Shown here piece after piece: positions 32,695-43,200 of a stretch of 64,000 nt of DNA (position 1 is the stretch's first letter; each line of letters begins with the position of its first letter). A model generated the notes under the pieces. That model saw only the letters and a list, made by a program, of their open reading frames with translations, did not search any database and was not told the origin of the DNA. A program made the translations under genes and the position numbers. This DNA comes from Eutreptiella sp. 'Long Island Sound 2002' (Eukaryota; Euglenozoa; Euglenophyceae; Eutreptiales; Eutreptiaceae). The DNA is taken from contig OZ038384.1 in assembly GCA_964036045.1 (NCBI GenBank), positions 27,571,771 to 27,635,770 of the forward strand. The letters are read 5' to 3'.

Positions 32695-33527
32695 AAGACA
32701 CTACACGGAGCGTGGAGAGTCTGACATAAAGCCAAAACCAATGGCTGGCCTGGGCAACACAACCTACAAAAGGCATAACTTGGGGCGTGGGGCCGGGCTG
32801 CGGCTGCATGCTTGCTTGCAGAGCTGCAGTCTTGATGGTGGAGTCTTTGCTGGCCTGGGCACCAAAGGCGTCCGGCTTCTGGGGAAAACTTATTGGGGCT
32901 AGAAAGGAGCTACTCTTGCTCGACCACACCCCTTGCATACGTCCTACCTGGACCACTTCACACACCACCCCTGTCGTAGAGGCTGACCCTTACGCGTACC
33001 CACAACCACACACAGCACCCCACCAGCCATGCACTCGCCCGCCAGTGGGTGGGGCCTCAACTAGGCAATCACACACACACACTGCAGCCTACCACCCACC
33101 CAGCAGTCTCACACCCCGCCGTTCGTGGCACCTTTGCCCTGTTGTCCTGGTTCCTTTACTATACAACAAAAGAGGCTCCACCAAGACAAACCAGGGCAAA
33201 GGTGCATTTATACTCGATGCATATATAGCAAAAACCAACGTCACCAAGGCTGTCAGCGCCTCAGTGACAAACTCATTTTGTCATCTGCCTCATTTAGAAT
33301 AAGTAATCTCGCCGGAAGATGAGGTGGTCATCCGCTCATCCGAGCTGTATTAATCCGGCTGCTGTGTCGCTACCCTGGCCCCTGCAAACGGCGCAGACAA
33401 GCCTTGAGGTGGTATTCGCCGGAACGCTGGCGCTGCACTTTGCTCACGAGCCTCGCCTCCTTCCCCGGTCAGCCTTCGTCCACCAAGCACTGCTACGGTC
33501 CACGCATCCATCAGCGCTGGTACTTCA

Positions 33528-33820
33528 GTCCTCTCTCAGCGCTGTAGCGCAGCGCTGGTACTTCGGTTCCCTCTCAGCGCTGTAGCGCAGCGCTGGTACT
33601 TCGGTTCCCTCTCAGCGCTGTAGCGCAGCGCTGGTACTGTGCGAGTCTCCTTGTGCTTCCATCGGCGCTGTAGCACAACGCTGATACTTTGTGAGTCTCT
33701 CTGAGCCTCCATCGGCGCTGTAGCGCAGCGCTGGTACTTCGGTTCCCTCTCAGCGCTCCACGCGGCGCTCATACTTTGGGTCTCTCTCAGCGCTGTAGCG
33801 CAGCGCTGGTATCGTACCAA
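33528..33820. repeat. 38-bp palindrome-rich minisatellite inside H
   Basis: CAGCGCTGTAGCGCAGCGCT plus GGTACTTCGGTTCCCTCT repeats with a 38-bp period. About two to three perfect copies are followed by diverged ones to about 33820. Each unit carries two AGCGCT palindromes that can form a hairpin. Confidence 0.85.
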
Positions 33821-33961
33821 TTTTGGTGCTGTTCTTCTTGCACGCGTCCCCCAACTCAGCTGGCTCTGCCCTGCTGCTCGATCGCTGCACTGTGCACTCG
33901 CGGTGCTGCCTCAGCGCTGCAGTCGGAGAGCTTCGGGGCATTCCTACTTAGCTGAGAGTTT

Positions 33962-34524
33962 TGTAAGGCATCCGGCGGAGGTAACCCAAAACTCTTGCGA
34001 TTTCTCCAAAACCCGCTCTCCTTGTTTATTCAAACTCTTGTAACCTCAAAGTCTCAAAACCTTTGACATTCGTTCCCCTTAGTGGTTGCTGCTTTTCCTT
34101 GCTTGTTCTGCACTCCTTGGATCCTGCTTGTTCTGCACTCCTTGTACTTTGCGCTGTGCATGCACTGATCTACACATCCCGCACGCAAACCCTGCACCTT
34201 CATAAGCACCAAGCAGTTTTGATCTGCATTGTTGTTGTTCAGCACGGAGTTCCTTGGTTGCCTGAGCGGTCACTGCCGGCGTCACGAGCGTGGGTAGTTT
34301 GGGGACTTTGGCACCCCTCCATGCAACATATCTACAACAACCAAAAGAATGCCAAGCACAGAATTAATTATAAATAAGCAACCACAAAATCACGTAACAC
34401 AGAGCTTCTCTCTTTCTTTCTCTCTTCTGATTCAACTCTGGCATTTGCGCCTGCGACACGCGAATGCGCGATCGCGGTAGGGCTCCTGCAGCCCTATCCT
34501 AGTTGCCCAGGCCGGCCTATTACA
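33962..34524 (-). repeat. LTR of H, upper copy (5' LTR in minus sense)
   Basis: 563 bp, pairing with 32122-32684. Confidence 0.93.
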
Positions 34525-34529
34525 CATGG
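34525..34529. repeat. Target site duplication of H, right copy
   Basis: CATGG, matching 32117-32121. Confidence 0.95.
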
Positions 34530-35199
34530 TTCAAGAGATATATTTCACTTTCTACCCTCTTGACCATTATCCCTTGCTACACCGGGCATGTGTACACATC
34601 AAAGGCGTATGATGCTTCCTGAATCAAGTTGAGACCAAGGCGGTTCAAACCCAATTCTCAAAATTGGAATACCTCGCCGTGAGCCGGAGATATGACCTTT
34701 CAAAGTGGCCTCACGAATCCATTTTGTTTCGCCTATATCTCCAAGAAAAATGAAGGAGACAACAAAAGAAAGGTTGATTCGTGATCGGGGAAAAATGTAG
34801 GACCACTCGAAATCCATCATATCAAGTGCGGCGACCTCGAAGTCGATAATCTGATTCTGAGGGTCTGAAAAAATCGGATTAATTTTGCGAATGTATAACA
34901 TGAAAATTGCGGAAGCAACGAACCCTTTTCTGATGAAATCTGACCCTTCATCGGGGTTTCCGCCAAAATATCTTGAAATAACAGTTAACCAATCTGTTAC
35001 CGCAAAATCGCGAGCCAACGGACAGTCGCCGATACATTGACAATCAGAACGAAAGGCTGAAAAATTACGGAAACATTAGGATAAAAAGGTTGATTCCTGA
35101 TATTCTGATATAAAAATCTCAGCCGGCGGCGCCTCGGTATTGAATATGGCCGCTCATAGCTGGAATGGCCAAATCTATCACACTATCACATCAGGTTAG

Positions 35200-36640
35200 G
35201 TCAGGTGGATGGGAGAGTATGATATCAGCCAATGGCGGCTTGCCGGCACATAGATACACACCCCAAGTGACCCAAAGAAGGCCACGGGGGTCCGAACCGG
35301 CTTCAGCACTGGCCCCATTGGCCACAGTGTACTTCTCACCCCCTTCAGATGGTACAGGTGACACAGGCGTCCAAGGTAGGGGAACGAAGGCCATCGCAAC
35401 GGCGAACCTTCAGATCGAACTCCCTGAGTCCGATCCCAAAAACCTGCCTGAAAAGGCTGAGGGGTTTTCTGAGTTTCTGCTTCTCACGGATCAGCAACAC
35501 GCTGATGTCCGGACCAAATGCAGGCTCATCAAAAGGTTGTGCAAAAACAAATTCCTTCAGCGGCAGGTTAAGACCGCTATCAGGAAGAGCTCCAACTGGG
35601 GCGACTTCCTGAAAAGACTGCAGCAAATGATTCCAGTTTACGAAACGGACCTGAGTGTCCGAACGGAGATTGAGGAGCTGCCTCCTCTCCCCGAATTCCC
35701 CACTGCTGCACGCATCTCTGAGTTCGTGGCGCGTTGGAAGAGCTCATAGGGCGCATGAACCCCTCTTCCTATGAGCCGACGGAGCCACATCTGTGGCTTA
35801 TGGGGAAGGTTCCTACCAGGACATGGGAGAACTGCAGAGAGACGTCCGAGAGGAAAACTTGGACGCACTCTTACGATGACCTGGTCGATCTGTTGATCGA
35901 ATTGGCCATGGAGAGGAAGAATGACCCCCACATGGACAAGTATCTGCGCAAACATCTGCGAAGGGAGACCCCTGCTGAGAAGTCTCCTGGAGGGAGGTCG
36001 CCTCAACCCTACTCTAACCCTGGGAAGGGCTGCGGTGCACAGCTGAAGCACATGACTGAGACCCCCCCTCCAAAGGGAAAGGGGCCCTCAATCGTTTCTA
36101 CTGTCGTCCTACGGACGATAAGGGTGGACCCTGCCACCCGTCTGACTGTAATGGGCGAAGTGCGTGCATGCTCCAGCTGAAGCGCACGCAGAATTCTAAA
36201 GATGGACAGGAGGTAAATCACCAACACCATTTCCGCTGCACGATAATGTGCGGATATTGCTGCAAGAGGAGGCATTATGAAGATGAATGCCACATAAAAC
36301 GCCGCGAATCCGAAAGACTAAAGAAAGCGGAAGAAGAACAGCTTAAGAACGCCGGTAAGGGTGGAAGACCTGAGGGGGAGGAGGCTAACCCTGGGAGGTT
36401 TAAGGGTAAGGGTAACCCTGCTGGAGCACAAAGGTCCTCAGCCCCCCCCGTGGTGGAGGAGGAGCACCCAACACCACACCTAAGGGTGAGCAGTCGGGTG
36501 AAAAATGGCCAGCCCCCTCCAGCCCCAGCGCTGGTAGCGCGGACAAGAGCAGCCAGAACGCCTAGAAGCGCCGCCTAAATTGGTACTCTAAGTGCCTGCA
36601 GGCCGCTGGGGTTGAAGTGAACTTCCCTGAAGAGAGATAG
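35200..36640 (+). pseudogene. gag: gag of element D, 5'-truncated and frameshifted
   Basis: Three frames in succession match C Gag: to about 35745 (NLQIELPESDPKNLPE), from about 35734 to 36180 (EPHLWLMGKVP, DLLIELAMER), and from 36168 (a CCHC-type zinc knuckle, CGYCCKRRHYEDEC). So there are at least two indels. It ends at TAG 36638-36640, the position homologous to the C gag stop, followed by GGG GGG GGC. It would have encoded the particle protein and is now dead. Confidence 0.85.
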
Positions 36641-37207
36641 GGGGGGGGCTCCGAGAATGAGGATTTGATTTTCTGGATCACCGTAGGAAATTGGTGATCA
36701 GGTCTACAAGGCTGTGTTAGACACGGGCGCTACGCTTTCATTCGTGGCCCGCAGACTGCTGAAACAGGCCAAGATCCAGAAAACCAAAACCGTGGCCATA
36801 AGGGTTGGGGATGGTCGGACCATCCATCCCCTGGGGGGGGTCGATGTGACCGTGTGTCTGGGCGATGAGTGGGTGACTCAGCACTGCAAAATGCTCGACA
36901 CCGACGCTTTGGACATTGGAATCGGCACAGATTTTCTGCGCCGTAACCCCCAGGTAAAACTGTCGTGTCTGCAACGTCCCTATGTCCTTCACTGCGACTT
37001 TGGCAGTGGCCTTTTCTCTGTCCCTCTGGAAATGTCAGGACGGAAAGAATCCGGTCTGCGCTACGTGAACCGGTCTTATCGAACTAAAAACTATCAGCTG
37101 GTGCGATCCGTCTTAGAAAATGGACTGGCCGCCCCGCAGATAGACCTGAATGAAGTTCCGGTGGAATTGTTCGCAAGTAAAGAGCAGCATATGATGCAGT
37201 TCTATTG
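36641..37207 (+). pseudogene. pol: pol of element D, protease part
   Basis: Protease LDTGAT near 36720 and a GTDFLRR motif, then the first half of the module (VELFAS near 37165). It is interrupted at 37207 by element C. One extra base near 36690 relative to C shifts the frame between the gag stop and protease. Confidence 0.85.
37203..37207. repeat. Target site duplication of C, left copy
   Basis: TATTG, repeated at 48291-48295. It lies in the pol of D. Confidence 0.93.
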
Positions 37208-37920
37208 AGTAAGAAAAAGTCACTGCCATGTCTTTCTTGGAGGGCTTGATCCAGGCTAAGCCCCCCTTAAAACCCTTTGTTGATGCTGAGACAAACTTAA
37301 GTGTTTTTATCTCTCTTTTGTGGCCTAAAGTACACTTTCTCAAAGTAACTAGGGTTGTGACCCTAGCCCCCCCATGAAGTTCACCCCTACCACTCAACTG
37401 AGCGGAGGTACCTTCCTTCATGGAGGTCATACCAAAATAAATCAGGCATTCCATGCTTGTGGGCCTTGGAGGTTAAGCCTAAGTGGTCTCCCACCCCAAG
37501 ACCCCTATACTCAATTGATTCTACCACTTATTGTGGTCCTACTTTGTAACTGTTTCTGAATTCAGTTGCTTGGCCAAGTCATTTTCTGTGTGGTCCTGAC
37601 ATCTATGCCCCTCAGTCCTAACCAGCACCATTTCACCCAGAAGAGTGCACATGAAGTGCCTATTGCAACCTCTGAGGCTAGAGTCTGACCAATTTTCATT
37701 TAAAACCTTTTGCATTATCCATTTGTGATTGAATCTATGTTCATATACCTGCTTTGTCTATCTGCAGCCCTTCTGTGTTATACTGGATTACAAAACCAAT
37801 CATTGATTCGATCCACTTTCAGTCCTTGCTCTACTTGCTGCTTTGGTTTTGGGGTTTTCAACTACAAAACCTGCAGGAATACATCAAAAGACCTAGGGCA
37901 TAATTCAAGGACATCTTTCC
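37208..37920 (+). repeat. 5' LTR of element C (713 bp)
   Basis: AGTAAGAAAAAG...ACATCTTTCC. It is one base longer than the 3' copy (an extra T near 37850). Confidence 0.93.
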
Positions 37921-37930
37921 GGTAGCAGAG
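37921..37930 (+). promoter_or_regulatory. Primer binding site of C (initiator tRNA-Met)
   Basis: GGTAGCAGAG directly after the LTR matches initiator tRNA-Met from the second base on. The first base of the usual TGG is C here, or T in the 3' LTR copy. Confidence 0.8.
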
Positions 37931-38001
37931 ACAGTCCCTTGTGACCTTTTGAACCGACCCTGAGAAGAAGTGCAAAACAAAAGCTCAACAACAAGTCCAA
38001 C

Positions 38002-38241
38002 ATGTCCACACCAAGTGTAAGGACCTGGCCTATCCGAACTGTCCAAGTACAAATGGGCAGTGTGGTCCACCCAATGAGTGAACCACCACACCGAGCACCA
38101 CATCACCTCAGTGGCGCATCTGGGTCCCAAGGAGATCCAGAACGCAGAAGGGCGGAGAAGAATAAAGGCCTTACCACCGAGGCCTTAGCAGCACACGGTG
38201 GAGACAGCTTCAGTCACCTCCACAGACGTGTGGCTGCTTGA
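38002..38241 (+). CDS. Small upstream frame before gag of C (79 aa)
   Basis: ATG 38002 to TGA 38239-38241, directly in frame with gag, and the frame stays open after the TGA. No domain is recognised; the composition is Pro/His/Ser-rich. F also has an in-frame upstream block ended by one stop before its gag, which makes the arrangement less likely to be chance. It could be a short leader peptide or an N-terminal Gag part lost by one mutation. Confidence 0.45.
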   Translation: MSTPSVRTWPIRTVQVQMGSVVHPMSEPPHRAPHHLSGASGSQGDPERRRAEKNKGLTTEALAAHGGDSFSHLHRRVAA

Positions 38242-38313
38242 GTATCAAGATCCAATTGTCCAGCTTCTTCCTCAACTGCCATTGAAGGACCTGAGGAATA
38301 TGAGAAGCTGAAG

Positions 38314-40176
38314 ATGAAGATGGATGAGTACATCATGCATGAGGAATACTATAAATCGATCCGTGGGGAAGATGGAGAGGAGCCCTTAGCTGTACATGGA
38401 TCCAGACCACGTACAGATCTTGGGTCCTACGCTCACTCAGGTCCCCCATCCACAGCATCCCTGCCAAGACGAGTACGACCTGAGTACCCAACCCCAAGGG
38501 CTCCCGAAGTGGGCCCAACACGAGTCGAAGAACACCATCCAAGGCCAACCTACGGTGCCCTGGATCAAACGGCCGAGCTGTTGGCCAAATTCCTGTCTGG
38601 ATCAGAAGATCCAGATGTGACGGCCTTATCAGAGGCCATTAAGGCTAAGCTGGGTATTGCAGAACCCTTACCCAAGCCTGAGTTCCTCTCTCTCTCTCGA
38701 GGGCTGAGTACCCTGGCCGAAGATCTCAAGAGATCGAGGATCTCAAGGCTGTTGCCTAAGGTTACCTGCCCCAGCCCCTTTCACCCCCGTGCCAGGACTG
38801 TGCCTATGGCGGACCTACAGGACGTGCCTGTCACAGAGAGTGAGAGAAGAGGGCTGTCAGCCCTGGCCCCTCTTGCCGGCGTGTCGCCTTCAGGCCTAAC
38901 TCCGGGGGGTGGGAAGACGGGCAGACCAATTGCCCAGGCGAACATCCAGCTGGAACTGGCGGAGTTCGACCCTAAAAATCTGCCTGAATGGGCAGAAGAA
39001 TTTGCGGAGTTCCTTTTGTTGACTGGCCAATCCCATGTGGATGTGGCCACCAAATGTTCACTGCTAAAACGCTCATGCAAAAAGAAGTTTTTGCAAAAAC
39101 AGGTCAAACAGATTGTGAAAACCTGTTCTACTTGGGCGGAAGTACTCCTGAGGTTAGAGAAAACATTCCCAGTCTATGAGACTGACCTCAGCGTACGCAC
39201 ACAAATCGAGGAGCTACCTATGCTCCCGGAGTTTCCATCCGCTGCGCGAATTTCTGAGTATGTGTGCGACATGGAGTACTTATTTTCGAGGATGAATGTG
39301 GGCTCCTACGGAGCCACTGAGCCCCACCTGTGGCTCATGAGTAAGATTCCGCAGCGTACGTGGGATGATTGCCGCTCAACCTCTGAGAGGAAGAGCAGGA
39401 CCCACTCGTATGATACACTGGTGGATCTCTTGATTGAGCTAGCTCTTGAGAGAGAGAACGACTCCCACATGGAGAAGTTCCTCAAGAAGCATTTGGGACG
39501 AGGTGGTACCCCTACCCCCGAGCGTGGCGAAGGGAAGGGGCATAAAAATCCCACTAACACCAACCAGGGAGGCGGTAAAGGGAGGGGCAACCTACGTGCC
39601 ATGAACGAGGTTCCAACTGATGCAGGCACACCCCCCCTGTTTTACTGCCGACCTGTCAATGACAAGGGGGGACCTTGTCATGCCTCTGACTGCGATCTTC
39701 GCAGTGGCTGTATGCTGCAGATGAAACGTCAGCAGCATACTAAAGATGGGAAAACTGTGACCCATCAGGACCACTTCAGGTGTACCATCACCTGTGGTTA
39801 CTGTGGCAAGCGTCGTCACTATGAGGACGAATGCCACATCAAGAAACGCGAGAGTGACAAACTCAAGCGTCAGGAGGCGGAGCGCCAGAAGACCCCGACG
39901 CCCGCCAGAAATCCCCCGAATGGGGATAAAGGTAAAGGAGGTGGCAAGGGGGGTGGCAAAACTGGACCCCCTAACCCCCAGAGGCGCTCATCAGCGCCCG
40001 TTGCTACACCTACTCCTGCTGCCACACCCACTCCTGCCGCAGGTGTCCCCCAGAAGCGCCCCCAAGGGGATAACGCTACCCCTGAGGGGAAAAATTCTAA
40101 GAAGAGGCGCTTGGCCTGGATGGCCAAGTCCCTCATGGCTGCAGGAGTGGATGTGAAATTCCCTGATGAGGAATAG
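38314..40176 (+). CDS. gag: Gag polyprotein of element C (620 aa)
   Basis: Forms the particle and binds element RNA. The frame is open from 38242, and 38314 is its first ATG. A Pro-rich N-terminal part is followed by a capsid-like helical domain around residues 205-395 (ANIQLELAEFDPKNLPEW, ETDLSVRTQIEELPMLPEFP). One zinc knuckle, CGYCGKRRHYEDEC at 39793-39834, fits C-x2-C-x4-H-x4-C. A Lys/Gly-rich tail follows. It is about 70% similar in its core to D Gag and more distantly to F Gag. It ends TAG 40174-40176, after which pol continues in the same frame. Confidence 0.92.
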   Translation: MKMDEYIMHEEYYKSIRGEDGEEPLAVHGSRPRTDLGSYAHSGPPSTASLPRRVRPEYPTPRAPEVGPTRVEEHHPRPTYGALDQTAELLAKFLSGSEDPDVTALSEAIKAKLGIAEPLPKPEFLSLSRGLSTLAEDLKRSRISRLLPKVTCPSPFHPRARTVPMADLQDVPVTESERRGLSALAPLAGVSPSGLTPGGGKTGRPIAQANIQLELAEFDPKNLPEWAEEFAEFLLLTGQSHVDVATKCSLLKRSCKKKFLQKQVKQIVKTCSTWAEVLLRLEKTFPVYETDLSVRTQIEELPMLPEFPSAARISEYVCDMEYLFSRMNVGSYGATEPHLWLMSKIPQRTWDDCRSTSERKSRTHSYDTLVDLLIELALERENDSHMEKFLKKHLGRGGTPTPERGEGKGHKNPTNTNQGGGKGRGNLRAMNEVPTDAGTPPLFYCRPVNDKGGPCHASDCDLRSGCMLQMKRQQHTKDGKTVTHQDHFRCTITCGYCGKRRHYEDECHIKKRESDKLKRQEAERQKTPTPARNPPNGDKGKGGGKGGGKTGPPNPQRRSSAPVATPTPAATPTPAAGVPQKRPQGDNATPEGKNSKKRRLAWMAKSLMAAGVDVKFPDEE

Positions 40177-40234
40177 GGGGGCGGCTCCGAAGAGGAGGAC
40201 TTGGTTTTCTGGATCCTCGTGAAAATCGGGGATC
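40174..40234 (+). promoter_or_regulatory. Gag/pol UAG of C with downstream stem-loop, candidate readthrough signal
   Basis: TAG is followed by GGG GGC GGC and an open frame into protease. A stem GATCCTCG (40212-40219) / CGGGGATC (40227-40234), with one G-T pair and a 7-base loop, lies about 35 bases after the stop. D has a stem at the homologous place (36676-36682 with 36693-36699), with C-G replaced by A-T at one pair. Confidence 0.5.
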
Positions 40235-43200
40235 AGGTTTTTCGAGCAGTGCTTGATACCGGTGCAACACTTTCTATAGTGGCCCGGCGCCTGCTTAAAA
40301 CTTTCAGGAAGACTATGACTGTGGCCATAAGAGTAGGGGATGGGCGTACCATCCATTCCTTGGGGGGGGTCGATGTGACCATATGTCTGGGCGACGAAAC
40401 CGTGACCCAACACTGCAGAGTGTTGGACACTGACGCCTTTGACATTGTCATTGGCACTGACTTTCTAAGAAGAAACCCCCAGGTTAAAATGCTGTCCCTA
40501 CAGCGCCCTTACTCTTTGCACTGCGACTTTGGCAGTGGGCTATTCTCCGTTCCTTTGGAGCTGTCAGGACGAAAAGAGTCTGGGCTGCGCTACGCAGCCA
40601 AGACGAACTATCGTACTGAAAACTACCAACTGGCCCGTCATGTTCTCGAAAATGGACTGGCGGCCCTTCAGGTAAACCTGGATGAGATCCAGGTGGAATT
40701 GTTTGCGAGCCAACAACAGCACATCATGCAGTTGTACTGCTCGAAACAAATGAACAATGATTTCCGTTTCTTCTGGAAAGCAATGGGCCTAGCGTATGCT
40801 AACCCTCCCTTCTCCCTGCTCGCGAAGGTTCTAACCAAGATCGCTTATGAGGGAGGAAGGGTTGTTATGTGCACCCCTGACTGGGGTTGCTCTGGTGAAC
40901 ATGCTTACTGGCGCCGTATGCTTGACCGAATGACCGTGGGAAGAGTGCAACTCCCCGACGGCCCCATCTATGTGCCTGAGGACTCAGACACAGCTATGCA
41001 GGCCCCTGAGTGGGCCAGTTTCCTGTCCATCATCGATGGATCTCTCAATCCTGTACCCCTGTGTGACCTGGACCAGGTGCTACTAAAAGAAGTCATGGCC
41101 GAAAATCGTGGCCTGACCCTTTATGATCTCAAAAATCGATCTCCTGAGCACCTATCTGCCACACTTACAGGGTGTGAGTCTCCTGATGACTATTTGGAAC
41201 CTGCAGCTGTAAAAGAGGATGCTGATGACCAACTGTCTGAGATCGCCAGCACTATTCCTTCTGTTGATCCCAGCTGTGTTGACCTAAAACATAGTGCTTT
41301 CCTGGCCCAGCTGTTGCTAGAGGAGGTAGATCTAGAGTCAACCTCTGAACCCGCTTCCTCTGTTGGGAAACCAGTGCTACACATGCAGCCTGTGCACACA
41401 GGTGAACCCGTGGCCCAGAGTACTGATGCTCTGGCACGGCCTGCTGCTAATAACATGCCCTTGTCTGAGCATGACACGCAAGAGCTCCGACGGCTGTTGT
41501 ACCTGAAATCCGAAGGTATTGAGCGCCAAGAGCGGCTGCAATACCTCAGACAGACCTGGAAATACTCCATCTGGTCTGAGGAGGACGATGAGTCCTATAC
41601 GCTGCCTGATCCTGAGATACCTCTAGTGTACTCTCTACACTATGGGCAGCAATGTTCCCCTGAGTGGGACGATGGTACTGTACCTGCCGAAACTGCTGAT
41701 CGGCATAAAAAGAAAGAACATGGAAAAAGCAACCTCCATGCTGAGGAGGATTTCCTTCAGAAAGTCGAGAGTCTTAACCTTGACCCCCGCCTGAAGAAAC
41801 TGCTTATAACCTATGAGGAGGTGTTCGGCGCCTTGCCGCCTCCCCTATCTTGCAAAAAACTGGTCCAGATGGACCTGAAGTTGAAACCAGAATTTGAAAA
41901 GACGCGAGTGAGGCGTCGTCCCTATCCCGCTCCACAGGAACAGGTTGAAGAAATCGAGCGCCAGATCCAAGAATGCATTGATGCTGGCCTCGTTGAAGAG
42001 TACAAACATGGGGACTATCCCCATCACTGCAGCCCCTGTTTCCTTGTTGCTAAACCAGGGTCGACTGCTCTACGTCTTGTTGTAGACTATGGTGAGGTCA
42101 ACAAGAAAACCCAGAACCACTCAGGGAGTATTCCTAACATGGAAAACACCCTGGAGCGTATTGCCAAATGCAGGTATAAGACCAAAATGGACAAACGCTC
42201 TGGTTTCTGGCAGGTTGACCTAACCGCCGCAGCTCAGGAGCTGCTTGCCTTTATAACCCCTAAGGGTCGTGTCTTCAAGTGGAAGGTTATGCCTTTCGGG
42301 GTGGCTAACGCCCCAGCGCTCTTCCAGGAGCTTATGAACAAAATTTTGTACATACTGAGGCGCAGGCCTCTAGTACAAGAGTTGATTTCTCGGGGTGCAG
42401 AAATGGAGGCTCACATCGACGACGTGAGTTTGGGTACTAATACCAAAGAGGACCATGTCCTTCTCCTCCGTGAATTCTTCACTGTCTGTCAGGAAAACCA
42501 TCTCCGAATCAAACTCGAAAAATGCGAGTTTATGAAAGAGGAGATGGAGTATTTGGGTTTCGACGTGGGGTATGGCTGGTGGAAACCAGCCGCGTCTAAG
42601 ATGCAGCCCCTACAGGACATGCAGATTCGCGATGACCCTAAGAAGGGTCTACACGATGTGAGGAGTTTTGTGGGCGCCTGTAATTTCTATCGGCGTCACA
42701 TCCACAATTTTACTTACTCCTCTGCACCCCTCACTGACCTAATCAAGAAAACTACTCCCTGGAGGTGGACCTCCAGAGAGGAAGAGTGTTTCCAGGAGTT
42801 GAAGAAGAAGATTGCCTCCTCCAACTGCCTGGGAGTTCCCCGCCCTGAGGGCGAGATAGTCCTGATCACTGATGCCAGTGATGTAGGGGGGGGAGGTACG
42901 ATCTATCAATGGCAGGAGCTTAACCCCGCTGAGCTAACCCACTGCCATTATCGTACTACTGGACTGAACCGTGATTGTTCGTTGAAACATGACTATCCTG
43001 CCAGTGAGTGGCGACTGGTGCCACTGGGACACTGGAATTGGAAGTGGAACCAAGCGCGTTCCAACTACAGCACCTATGACCAGGAACTCCTGGCCGGTAT
43101 GTTGGTGCTATCTTCACAATCCCGACTCCTGGGGTCTAACCCTATTGTCCGGCTGTGTGACCAGGAGCCTGTGAAGTCTTTTCAGAAGGGCCCACCACCA

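Larger units (their letters stand above)
32122..34524 (-). mobile_element. Element H: non-autonomous LTR element (2,403 bp)
   Basis: Two 563-bp direct repeats (about 97% identical by eye) with TG...CA ends flank 1,277 bp without coding capacity. It is bounded by CATGG at 32117-32121 and 34525-34529. On the minus strand AGGAGGGAAG stands directly before TGTAAT of the lower-coordinate LTR, a polypurine tract, so the element is oriented minus. I find no convincing primer binding site next to the other LTR. It resembles a TRIM or LARD type element that would use enzymes from another family. Confidence 0.93.
31640..35135 (-). repeat. Repeat R, - copy, split by element H
   Basis: The reverse complement of 34530-35130 followed by 31640-32121 is colinear with 17985-19060 after H and one CATGG are removed. 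It is clearly diverged from the + copy, so the duplication is old. It holds a weak 139-codon open frame at 35018-34599 related to 18092-18364. The lower edge near 31640 is approximate. Confidence 0.75.
35200..37207 (+). mobile_element. Element D, left part (decayed relative of C), interrupted by C
   Basis: Gag and protease coding similar to C along the length, with its 5' end lost near 35200 where repeat R begins. It breaks at 37207 and continues at 48296 without loss. Joined across the C insertion and one TATTG, the codons run ...Q-F-Y-C-S... exactly as in C. Confidence 0.9.

Noticed and set aside
32122-34524. H as a + strand element
   Set aside because: No purine tract precedes the upper LTR on the + strand, while a clear one precedes the lower LTR on the minus strand.
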